Origin: Anaerolineaceae bacterium UBA5224
Lineage (GTDB): Bacteria; Chloroflexota; Anaerolineae; Anaerolineales; Anaerolineaceae
Reading direction: 5' to 3'
Length of the DNA stretch: 12,392 bases
Assembly (NCBI GenBank): GCA_002409365.1
Contig: DHUW01000019.1
Span: 409 to 12,800 of the forward strand
Shown here: piece after piece, positions 6,452 to 12,392 of the stretch
How the letters are laid out: the number at the start of each line of letters is the position of its first letter
Position numbering within the stretch: the first letter of the stretch is position 1
Position numbers and translations under genes: made by a program
Notes under the pieces: model-generated
Told to the model about the DNA's origin: nothing
Seen by the model: the letters and a program-made list of their open reading frames with translations, nothing else
Database searches by the model: none

Positions 6452-7369
6452 TTATTCCATACTCCTTACCGGAAGCATCTCGATATATCCGCGCCAGCCT
6501 TCAGGAGCAAGCTGCATGCGCGGAGCCAATTCAGGTGCATATTCATAACCATAGACCTGGGGGTTGAAAGAGCCGATACGCTGCATACATAAACCAACAG
6601 CTTCTTCAAAATTCTCATCAAGATATGGTTCGCCCTGAAAAACGATCATCTTACAGGCTGGCAGATCAATGAGTTCAAAGTTTTCGGGTACTACACCGCT
6701 ATAGTTCGTCGGCACCTCCACCGCATGGGCATAAATTCCAGTTCCTTCGCGACGCATATTCTCTGGCAGCCAGACCCCAACCGGTTCGTACAATGCTTCC
6801 TTGATTTCCGTGAGTACATCCCAGGCGTCTGATGAGTCATTGTTTTTTCCACAGCCAATTTCCGTTGCGTAGGCAAAGTAGTCGTTTGCAGCTTTGCTTC
6901 GCCAAAGAAGTAATTTCCGGGCAGGGCGTTCAATTATTTGCGTGAAAATCACAGCTGTATCTTTCATCGTGTTTTCCTCCGTTTTCAAGTTAATTCGATC
7001 GATATAGTTAAATGGGATCAACCACCCTTCTGGTGTTGGGATGGTGGAATATTTCTTGGGCGTTATGCCAAAAGCGTTGCTGAAGGCGCGTGTAAACCCT
7101 TCGTGACTATCAAAAACAAAATCCAGCGCTACATCAATAACCTTTCTTTTTTCGGATCGAAGGGCTCTGGCAGAAGCGGTAAGTCTTTTGCGCCGGATAT
7201 ATTCAAATGGCGCAAGACCTGTTTCCAGTTTGAAGATCCTGGCAGCATGATATTGGGAGTAACCCGCAGCCCTCGCCACATCTCCTGCTGTCAGCCGGTC
7301 ATGAAGATGTAATTGGATATATAATTTCATCTGTTCGACTGCTAATTTACTTTCAGTATTTTGATTCAT
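6452..7369 (-). CDS. AraC-family transcriptional regulator with C-terminal GyrI-like ligand-binding domain
   Basis: This 305-residue regulator has an N-terminal AraC DNA-binding domain (about 8-110) with two helix-turn-helix units: LTAGDVARAAGYSQYHAARIF (26-46) and IDVALDFVFDSHEGFTRAF (78-96), followed by GITPKKY. Residues about 135-305 look like the GyrI-like/SOUL-related effector domain of Rob- and BmrR-type regulators, with ERPARKLLLWR near its start and Y-G-Y-E-Y near its end; such domains bind small, often hydrophobic or cationic molecules. Start: ATG at 7369, with AGGAA (7381-7385) 11 bases upstream. The gene is divergent from the flavoprotein operon, sharing a 148-base control region, so regulation of that operon is likely but inferred. 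An internal Shine-Dalgarno and ATG at the domain boundary could yield the C-terminal domain alone. Confidence 0.88.
   Translation of the reverse strand: MNQNTESKLAVEQMKLYIQLHLHDRLTAGDVARAAGYSQYHAARIFKLETGLAPFEYIRRKRLTASARALRSEKRKVIDVALDFVFDSHEGFTRAFSNAFGITPKKYSTIPTPEGWLIPFNYIDRINLKTEENTMKDTAVIFTQIIERPARKLLLWRSKAANDYFAYATEIGCGKNNDSSDAWDVLTEIKEALYEPVGVWLPENMRREGTGIYAHAVEVPTNYSGVVPENFELIDLPACKMIVFQGEPYLDENFEEAVGLCMQRIGSFNPQVYGYEYAPELAPRMQLAPEGWRGYIEMLPVRSME
6965..6980 (-). promoter_or_regulatory. Internal ribosome binding site and start codon in the AraC gene
   Basis: On the minus strand GGAGG (6976-6980) is followed after 8 bases by an in-frame ATG (6967-6965), codon 135, exactly where the GyrI-like domain begins. 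This site is stronger than the one at the gene's own start. Use would give a 171-residue stand-alone ligand-binding protein (6967-6452). It could be a chance result of Glu-Glu codons in the linker. Confidence 0.45.
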
Positions 7370-7392
7370 CGCGGTTCACTTTCCTGGTTGGA

Positions 7393-7398
7393 ATTATA
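7393..7398 (-). promoter_or_regulatory. Putative -10 element of the AraC-type regulator gene
   Basis: The minus strand reads TATAAT here, 24 bases before the regulator ATG. No good -35 hexamer lies at 16-18 bases, so the promoter may be weak or need an activator. The leader would be very short, about 15-20 bases. Confidence 0.4.
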
Positions 7399-7455
7399 CA
7401 AGTGTCAGAAAAAGAATCTTGACTTGCAGTGCTGTTTAATTCCTTAAAAAGTGAG

Positions 7456-7493
7456 TTTCCAAATAAATTTTTTTATTGATAAAATGTTATCCA
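7456..7493 (+). promoter_or_regulatory. Putative promoter and operator of the flavoprotein-uvsE operon
   Basis: TTTCCA (7456-7461) and TAAAAT (7480-7485), 18 bases apart, form a plausible promoter 33 bases before the ATG at 7518. The -10 sits inside a dyad, GATAA-AATG-TTATC (7478-7491), whose flanks TTG and CAA extend the symmetry with one unpaired base. Another dyad, AATAAA-TTTT-TTTATT (7462-7477), fills the spacer. These are candidate regulator sites; AT-richness makes chance dyads likely. TTGACT at 7419-7424 is an alternative -35 without a good partner. Confidence 0.35.
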
Positions 7494-7517
7494 AATTTCT
7501 AATGGTGATGAGGGTTT

Positions 7518-9362
7518 ATGGCTTACGATGTCATCGTAATTGGTGGGGGTCTTTCCGGCCTGACAGCTGCCAGTTTGCTTGCGAAAAGGCAACTTAAAGT
7601 CGCTGTAGTTGAAAAAAGCTACAATCCTGGGGGGTCCTGTGGGGTTTTCAAACGCGGACCAGTTACATTCGACAATGGTGCCGCCATGCTTTATGGCTTC
7701 GGACCAGGTGGGTTCAATGCTCATCGCTTTGTTTTCAATTGTCTTGAAGAACCGATCGACATCATCCAGCACGATATCCTTTATACCGTCATCTTCGAGG
7801 GTCGGAAGATCCCCTTCTGGCTGGAAATCGAACGTTTTGCCGATGAACTTTCAGAGGTTTTTCCAAACGAAGCCGCAAACATCCACCGCTTTTACCGGGA
7901 TATGTCTGTTTTATACCAGCATGTCATGGTGGAGACACCAACCTACTCCACACCCGATGAAACAGAACCGATAGCAGGATTGAAAAGCCTGTTGAAACAC
8001 CCGATTTCTTACGCAAAATTCCTGGGATACCTGAACCAGAGTGCAAAAAGCCTGCTTAAGAAGTATTTTTCTGATCCCAAAATTTTTAACTTTTTCGATA
8101 AGCTTACCTCAACCTATTGCTACGCTACCGTTGAGGAAGCCCCTGCCATCCTGGCGGCTGTGATGTTCGTCGACAATCATTTTGGTGGTAGCTACTACCC
8201 GGCGGGATCTACAATCTTTTTGCCTGGAAAGCTGGAGAAGGTAATTGAAGAAAATGGCGGGGATATGATCCTCGGACATGAAGTGACCTCGATTTTGTTC
8301 GAAAATGGAAAACCCTGTGGAGTTCAACTGGATGATGGCAGTCAGCTCCATGCTTCTGACCTGATTTATTCCGGCACAGTTTGGAACTTATATGGAAAAT
8401 TGATTGATCAGGCATACACCACTCAAAAACGCCGCGATTGGGCAAAAAATATGGTCCCCACCTACCCCAGTGTAGTGCTCTATACTGTGGTTGATCGGGA
8501 TATTATTCCCGAAGGCACCCAATCGATCGAGATGCTGGTAGGCAACCCGGATCAATTAGATGAAAGAGAAGTCACAGCTTATATCCTAAGCATTGATGAC
8601 CGAACGCTTTGCGGAGATGATGAGCATACCGTCCTCGCAATAGGACCGACCTTTGAAAATTGGCAGGATGCCGATGAGGGAACCTACCGCCAAATGAAGA
8701 AAAACGAACAAGCCCGGTTGATCTCGGTTTTAGAAAAGCGCTTTCCTGGTTTTGCATCCTCTTTGCGGCACGCTGAGGTCTCCACTCCACGAACAATCGA
8801 ACGCTACACCATGAAGAATGGTGGCGCAGTCGCAGGGCCCAAACAGATGCTGGGTCAGCATATGTTCCGCCGGCTTCACACCAGAAGTGAATGGGACAAT
8901 TTGTTTTGTTGCGGGGAATCAACTGTGATGGGCACTGGTACTCCCACAGTGACAACATCCGGATTATCTGCCGCCAATGCTGTGTTGAAAAAAATAGGGC
9001 TGGAGCCTTTTGTTTACCAAAAAGACATGAAAAACTATGTCAACCTTGTTGAAAAACCATTTACTAACGACATGCTTTATGCTTCTTATCCGGAAGATGA
9101 ACGAAGGATCATGCGCCTGGCAAAAGAATGCAGGCTGTGTGAACATCCTGCCTGCACCGGGCACAAACCCACAGATATTCGTGGCATCATGCGACGCGTG
9201 ACTGTTGGAAATTTCACGGGAGCCAGAAAAGCATGGCTCAAAGCACCTGCAGATCTGGCTTCACTCGAAACCTTTGAGCAGCATTGCATCCGGCGTGCAG
9301 AAGAAGGACAACCCGTTGCCATCAAGGAAGTTATTGCTTATATCAACGGAAAGCAAACATGA
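7518..9362 (+). CDS. CrtI/retinol-saturase-like FAD oxidoreductase with C-terminal single-cluster iron-sulfur-like domain
   Basis: This 614-residue flavoprotein belongs to the CrtI-type superfamily (phytoene desaturases, carotenoid isomerases, retinol saturases). It opens with the FAD dinucleotide motif GGGLSGLTAASLLAKR (9-24), Glu32 and PGG (37-39). The conserved C-terminal FAD motif is at 462-490 (CCGESTVMGTGTPTVTTSGL). After about residue 505, where family members usually end, come about 110 extra residues with C538-x2-C541-x4-C546 and C590, then G-x-PVAI. This resembles the N-terminal [4Fe-4S] domain of GltD/dihydropyrimidine dehydrogenase. Start: the ATG at 7518 begins directly with the family N-terminus; GAGGG (7510-7514) is unusually close, 3 bases away. 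The stop overlaps the next start. Redox chemistry on a hydrophobic polyene or lipid is plausible; the substrate is unknown. Confidence 0.88.
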   Translation: MAYDVIVIGGGLSGLTAASLLAKRQLKVAVVEKSYNPGGSCGVFKRGPVTFDNGAAMLYGFGPGGFNAHRFVFNCLEEPIDIIQHDILYTVIFEGRKIPFWLEIERFADELSEVFPNEAANIHRFYRDMSVLYQHVMVETPTYSTPDETEPIAGLKSLLKHPISYAKFLGYLNQSAKSLLKKYFSDPKIFNFFDKLTSTYCYATVEEAPAILAAVMFVDNHFGGSYYPAGSTIFLPGKLEKVIEENGGDMILGHEVTSILFENGKPCGVQLDDGSQLHASDLIYSGTVWNLYGKLIDQAYTTQKRRDWAKNMVPTYPSVVLYTVVDRDIIPEGTQSIEMLVGNPDQLDEREVTAYILSIDDRTLCGDDEHTVLAIGPTFENWQDADEGTYRQMKKNEQARLISVLEKRFPGFASSLRHAEVSTPRTIERYTMKNGGAVAGPKQMLGQHMFRRLHTRSEWDNLFCCGESTVMGTGTPTVTTSGLSAANAVLKKIGLEPFVYQKDMKNYVNLVEKPFTNDMLYASYPEDERRIMRLAKECRLCEHPACTGHKPTDIRGIMRRVTVGNFTGARKAWLKAPADLASLETFEQHCIRRAEEGQPVAIKEVIAYINGKQT

Positions 9363-10930
9363 ACCAGGAATATGAGTCCATCGTTGTCGGAGCCGGAGTT
9401 GCCGGGCTAACTTGCGCTGCTTACCTCGCTAAAAACGGCGTAAAAACTCTGTTGGTAGAAAAACAGAATAAGACTGGCGGATTAGTGAACACATTCTGGC
9501 GGGATGGTTTCGCTTTTGATGCAGGAGCGCGAGCATTTGAAAATTCGGGTATTCTTTTCCCCATGTTGAAGGGGCTGGGCATTGAAATCGAATTCATCAA
9601 AAATTCAGTTTCCATTGGGATTGGGAACCGTTGGGTCAAATTGCATTCTCGAGCCAGTCTGGAAGATTATGCAGATATGCTCTCAAAAACCTTCCAGGAT
9701 AACGCCTCTGATATTTTCCTGATCAAAAAGGAAATTCAAAAGATCATGAGTTATTTGGATGTGATCTATGGGATCGACAACCCACTTTTCCTGGAAGACA
9801 TGCATGATTTCGAATATATGAAGAACACTCTTCTTCCGTGGCTGATCAAATATCAAAGGAATATCCACCATATCAGGCGCTTGCAAGAGCCGGTATATCA
9901 ATATCTAGAGCAGTTCACCAGTAACCAGGCGCTGATCGATATGATCGCCCAGCATTTCTTCCAAAATACTCCTGCTTTCTTTGCCCTGAGCTATTTTAGC
10001 CTATACCTTGATTACAACTACCCCGTTGGAGGTACGGGTGTACTGACAAAGAAACTTACGGATTATTATCTGGACGCCGATGGGAACCTCTTGTTGGAAA
10101 AAGCTGTTATCGGGCTCGATATTGACAAGCGTGAGCTGGAGCTCTCAGATGGACAAAGGTTTGGCTACAACCAGTTAGTCTGGGCCGCGGATCAGAAAAC
10201 ACTCTACCAGGTTATACGCGGACCTGTTTCTCGAAAAATTGAAGAACGGCGTGCTCTTACCTCCAATAGTTTGGGTGCAGACTCGATCTTTACTTTATTT
10301 TTGGCCGTCGACATGGACCGCGATGTTCTCTTGGAGCGTATGGGAGCGCACGCCTTCTATACTCCCAAGACTCAAGGTCTCAGCTCACTCCCTCTCTGGA
10401 AAAAGGTTCAACTCGCTGGACGCGAATCACTATACTCCTGGGTGGAAAGCTTCCTGCAAAACACAACCTACGAATTATCGTGCCCCGCAGTACGCGATGA
10501 TACGCTTGCCCCTCCAGGTCAGACCGGGTTGATCATCAGTACGCTCATGGATTACCAGCTCGTCAAAACATTCGCGGAAGCTGGTGAGTATGAAAACTTC
10601 AAGAAATTCTGTACAGAAAAAATTATTGCGATTCTGGACTCCGCACTTTTTACTGGTTTGCAGGAAAAATTGCTGTTTTCAATTCCTTCCACACCTTTAA
10701 CCATTGAAAAAAATGCCGGCACCCACCAGGGTGCTATAACAGGCTGGGCTTTTGCTAATCCAGAGATGCCTTCCGAAAGCAGGTTTGATAAGATCATTAA
10801 ATCAGTGAAAACACCGATTCAAAACCTGCACCAATGCGGGCAATGGACCTTCAGCCCCTCAGGTATCCCCACTTGCGTACTGACAGGAAAGTTGGCAGCC
10901 GATGCAGTTCTCAAGAATTTGAGAAGGTAG
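9359..10930 (+). CDS. Second CrtI/carotenoid-isomerase-like FAD oxidoreductase
   Basis: This 523-residue flavoprotein has the FAD-binding motif GAGVAGLTCAAYLAKNG (11-27), Glu34 as ribose-binding acid, GG (40-41), and a family C-terminal motif from about 492 (QCGQWTFSPSGIP then GKLAADAVL). It is related to the preceding gene but clearly divergent, and lacks the iron-sulfur-like extension. Its ATG overlaps the stop of the previous gene as ATGA, so translation is probably coupled and the two products may act as a pair. The start at 9359 matches the family N-terminus; an in-frame start at 9284 would add 25 unrelated residues inside the upstream gene. Prolycopene-isomerase-like or desaturase/saturase activity is possible. 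No phytoene synthase or other carotenoid gene is in the window. Confidence 0.87.
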   Translation: MNQEYESIVVGAGVAGLTCAAYLAKNGVKTLLVEKQNKTGGLVNTFWRDGFAFDAGARAFENSGILFPMLKGLGIEIEFIKNSVSIGIGNRWVKLHSRASLEDYADMLSKTFQDNASDIFLIKKEIQKIMSYLDVIYGIDNPLFLEDMHDFEYMKNTLLPWLIKYQRNIHHIRRLQEPVYQYLEQFTSNQALIDMIAQHFFQNTPAFFALSYFSLYLDYNYPVGGTGVLTKKLTDYYLDADGNLLLEKAVIGLDIDKRELELSDGQRFGYNQLVWAADQKTLYQVIRGPVSRKIEERRALTSNSLGADSIFTLFLAVDMDRDVLLERMGAHAFYTPKTQGLSSLPLWKKVQLAGRESLYSWVESFLQNTTYELSCPAVRDDTLAPPGQTGLIISTLMDYQLVKTFAEAGEYENFKKFCTEKIIAILDSALFTGLQEKLLFSIPSTPLTIEKNAGTHQGAITGWAFANPEMPSESRFDKIIKSVKTPIQNLHQCGQWTFSPSGIPTCVLTGKLAADAVLKNLRR

Positions 10931-10933
10931 GCT

Positions 10934-11827
10934 ATGAGGATAGGGTATGCCTGCCTTACGGTAGGTGTTGAGGGAACCAAATTACGAACCTGTTCATTAA
11001 AGAATGCTACCCCAGCCCTCTTAACTGAACTGATATATTCCAATCTGCTTGTTCTGGATAAAGTCCTGGATTACAACATTCAGAATGATATTAAGCTATT
11101 TCGGATAAGCTCCGATATCATTCCCTTCGGCTCCCATCCAGTCAACAAACTCGAATGGTGGCAAATCTTCGCCGATCAATTAAAAAATCTGGGGCAAAAA
11201 TCACACTCGCACAACATGCGGCTTTCCATGCATCCCGGACAATATACCGTTCTTAATTCTCCAATTGATGTCGTTGTAGAAAGAGCAGTGGAGGATCTGC
11301 GATACCATGCCCGTTTTCTGGATTCATTAGGCCTGGGACCAGAAAATAAAATCGTTCTGCATGTCGGCGGTGTCTATGGCGACCGGCTTGCATCCATGGA
11401 ACGGTTCGTCAGCGAGTATCGGCGTTTGGATGAAAACATTCGTCAACGTCTGGTAATAGAAAACGATGACCGTCAATATCGAATTGGTGATGTATTGTCG
11501 ATGGGTAGAAGTGAGGGCATACCAGTCGTTTTCGATAATCTCCATCACCAGGTTAACCCAGACAATACTCACACGGAATTGGAATGGATTGAAGTATGTG
11601 CCAGCACCTGGAAACCCCAGGATGGTCCCCAGAAGATCCATTACTCTCAACAAGATCCCAGCAAACGCCCAGGCGCACATTCAGCCACAATCCATGTAAA
11701 TGAGTTTCTTCAATTCGTAAGGAATTTACCCAACAGTGATGTGGATATTATGTTGGAAGTGAAGGATAAGAATCTTTCTGCGGTGAAATGTATCCACGCC
11801 CTTAGAATGTCCAACTTTATCAAATGA
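10934..11827 (+). CDS. uvsE: UV DNA damage endonuclease UvsE (UVDE)
   Basis: This 297-residue TIM-barrel metal-dependent endonuclease nicks DNA on the 5' side of UV photoproducts and some other lesions, starting light-independent repair. Family stretches include MRIGYACLTVGV (1-12), LFRISSDIIPFGSH (55-68), LSMHPGQ (97-103) and VFDNLHHQ (199-206). Likely metal ligands, by comparison with the Thermus enzyme from memory, are His100, His143, Glu176, Asp201, His204, His236, His249 and Glu275; Lys234 in the QKIHYS motif matches the modified lysine. All expected residues are present, so it should be active. The ATG lies 3 bases after the previous stop, with AAGG (10924-10927) inside the end of that gene, so it is the last gene of the flavoprotein operon. 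Confidence 0.95.
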   Translation: MRIGYACLTVGVEGTKLRTCSLKNATPALLTELIYSNLLVLDKVLDYNIQNDIKLFRISSDIIPFGSHPVNKLEWWQIFADQLKNLGQKSHSHNMRLSMHPGQYTVLNSPIDVVVERAVEDLRYHARFLDSLGLGPENKIVLHVGGVYGDRLASMERFVSEYRRLDENIRQRLVIENDDRQYRIGDVLSMGRSEGIPVVFDNLHHQVNPDNTHTELEWIEVCASTWKPQDGPQKIHYSQQDPSKRPGAHSATIHVNEFLQFVRNLPNSDVDIMLEVKDKNLSAVKCIHALRMSNFIK

Positions 11828-11865
11828 AAAAAAAAGCGAGGAGATTTTTGGGATCTCCTCGCTTT
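11827..11865. terminator. Bidirectional terminator for uvsE operon and tRNA-Gln
   Basis: A perfect stem AGCGAGGAGAT (11835-11845) with ATCTCCTCGCT (11853-11863) encloses a 7-base loop. On the minus strand it is followed by nine T (from the A-run 11827-11835), a strong terminator for the tRNA. On the plus strand the T-run is short, so it stops the uvsE operon less strongly. The A-run begins in the uvsE stop codon. Confidence 0.85.
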
Positions 11866-11872
11866 AATCAGG

Positions 11873-11943
11873 CTGGGGGTACTGGAGTCGAACCAATACA
11901 TACGGATTCAGAGTCCGCTGTCCTGCCATTAGACGAACCCCCA
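11873..11943 (-). tRNA. trnQ: tRNA-Gln, anticodon CUG
   Basis: The minus strand folds into a complete 71-base cloverleaf. The acceptor stem TGGGGGT pairs with ACCCCCA, giving the U1-A72 pair typical of tRNA-Gln, with discriminator G. The D arm is GTCT...GGAC. The anticodon stem GCGGA/TCCGT holds the loop CTCTGAA, anticodon CUG. The T stem ATTGG/CCAGT has loop TTCGACT. CCA is not encoded (CCT follows) and must be added enzymatically. The gene has its own promoter and terminator. Confidence 0.95.
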
Positions 11944-11956
11944 GTAACGAATCAAT

Positions 11957-11985
11957 AGTTTACCAAAATTCATCATTTTCATCAA
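11957..11985 (-). promoter_or_regulatory. Putative sigma-70-type promoter of tRNA-Gln
   Basis: On the minus strand TTGATG (11985-11980) and TAAACT (11962-11957) are separated by exactly 17 bases. The -10 ends 13 bases before the mature tRNA 5' end, fitting a short leader removed by RNase P. Confidence 0.6.
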
Positions 11986-12088
11986 GGGTCAGGGGAAAGA
12001 GCTTTTCGAAGTAATTTAAAAGGTATAAACCACTCACCCCCCTATCACCTTTTAAGAGGAGATAGCACCTCACTGCCTTCCCCTATTG

Positions 12089-12392
12089 TTATGAGACAGC
12101 TGTGCCCTGATCCCTGTTAGCTTTTCCCTGCCTGGGTTGGCTGCGCATGTGCACATTCTCCACCAGTCCGATACCTAGCAGCATTGATACCAGGGAACTG
12201 CCGCCATAACTGATGAACGGCAAAGTCAAACCGGTCACCGGCAGCAGGCGCAGATTAACGCCAATGTTGACAATGGTTTGGAATCCCATCAGAACTCCAA
12301 AACCATACGCAATCAGGGCACCATAGGCATCCGGTGCATTTTGGGCAACCTTGAAACAGCGAACGATCACGAAAATCAAGGCAGCGACAACG
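12089..12392 (-). CDS. ftsW: FtsW/RodA/SpoVE-family (SEDS) peptidoglycan glycosyltransferase, C-terminal part
   Basis: About 100 C-terminal residues are present; the gene begins beyond the right edge. SEDS proteins are multi-pass membrane glycosyltransferases that polymerise lipid II with a class B penicillin-binding protein, in septal (FtsW) or side-wall (RodA) growth. The last membrane helices carry the family signature APDAYGAL, then INIGV-like VNIGV, then LLPVTGLTLPFISYGGSSL. A short basic cytoplasmic tail (MRSQPRQGKANR) ends at TAA 12091-12089. LTLPFISYGGSSL and the INIGV-type segment favour FtsW, but RodA cannot be excluded without the rest and the neighbouring murein genes. I see no clear terminator between it and the tRNA promoter. 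Confidence 0.85.
   Translation of the reverse strand, partial: VVAALIFVIVRCFKVAQNAPDAYGALIAYGFGVLMGFQTIVNIGVNLRLLPVTGLTLPFISYGGSSLVSMLLGIGLVENVHMRSQPRQGKANRDQGTAVS

Noticed and set aside
8572..8958. 128-codon minus-strand frame inside the first flavoprotein gene
   Set aside because: It is antisense to well-conserved coding sequence with no independent support.
7518..10930. Carotenoid biosynthesis cluster
   Set aside because: Both proteins are CrtI-like, but there is no phytoene synthase, cyclase or ketolase, and the superfamily covers many other substrates.
12042..12075. Hairpin between the ftsW-type gene and tRNA-Gln
   Set aside because: Only a 5-base CTATC/GATAG pairing with a long loop and no U-tract in either direction.

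Overview
The window is about 12.4 kb of moderate-GC bacterial chromosome. The gene set suggests a largely anaerobic, non-enteric bacterium: rubredoxin, an orphan MalK/UgpC-type ATPase, a DUF1461 membrane protein, a CPH-type copper ATPase, UvsE, a SEDS protein, and a tRNA-Gln with no encoded CCA. A Chloroflexota (Anaerolineae-like) origin is my best guess from gene style, but nothing here proves it. I see no transposase, integrase, phage gene, CRISPR array or rRNA.

Left part (1-4854): the 3' end of a rubredoxin gene with its terminator; a monocistronic sugar-type ABC transporter ATPase with no permeases beside it; a shared bidirectional terminator; and, on the minus strand, a four-helix DUF1461 protein resembling the lipoprotein transacylase Lit. 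Divergent from it is a CopB-type (P1B-3) copper ATPase whose N-terminus carries a histidine-rich tandem repeat.

Middle (4759-6451): a zinc-dependent, probably NADP-using, cinnamyl-alcohol-type dehydrogenase with its own promoter. A 580-base stretch with no convincing gene follows. It holds inverted-repeat elements with a shared tail sequence, and a degraded relative lies before the dehydrogenase gene.

Right part (6452-11865): an AraC-type regulator with a GyrI-like ligand domain is divergent from a tight three-gene operon of two CrtI-like flavoproteins and the UV-damage endonuclease uvsE. The first two genes overlap by 4 bases and the third follows after 3 bases. The first flavoprotein has a C-terminal extension that looks like the N-terminal iron-sulfur domain of dihydropyrimidine dehydrogenase/GltD. 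It appears to keep all four cysteines of one cluster site and to have lost every ligand of the other. Inside the AraC gene, a strong Shine-Dalgarno sequence precedes an in-frame ATG exactly at the domain boundary, so the ligand domain may also be made alone.

The right end holds a tRNA-Gln (CUG) on the minus strand with a promoter and a terminator that also closes the uvsE operon, then the 3' end of an ftsW/rodA-type gene running off the window.

The most unusual unit is the operon at 7518-11827: a flavoprotein pair with a possible single-cluster electron-transfer domain, co-transcribed with a DNA-repair endonuclease and probably controlled by a small-molecule-sensing AraC regulator. Its substrate is unknown to me. 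Nothing else here supports carotenoid synthesis.
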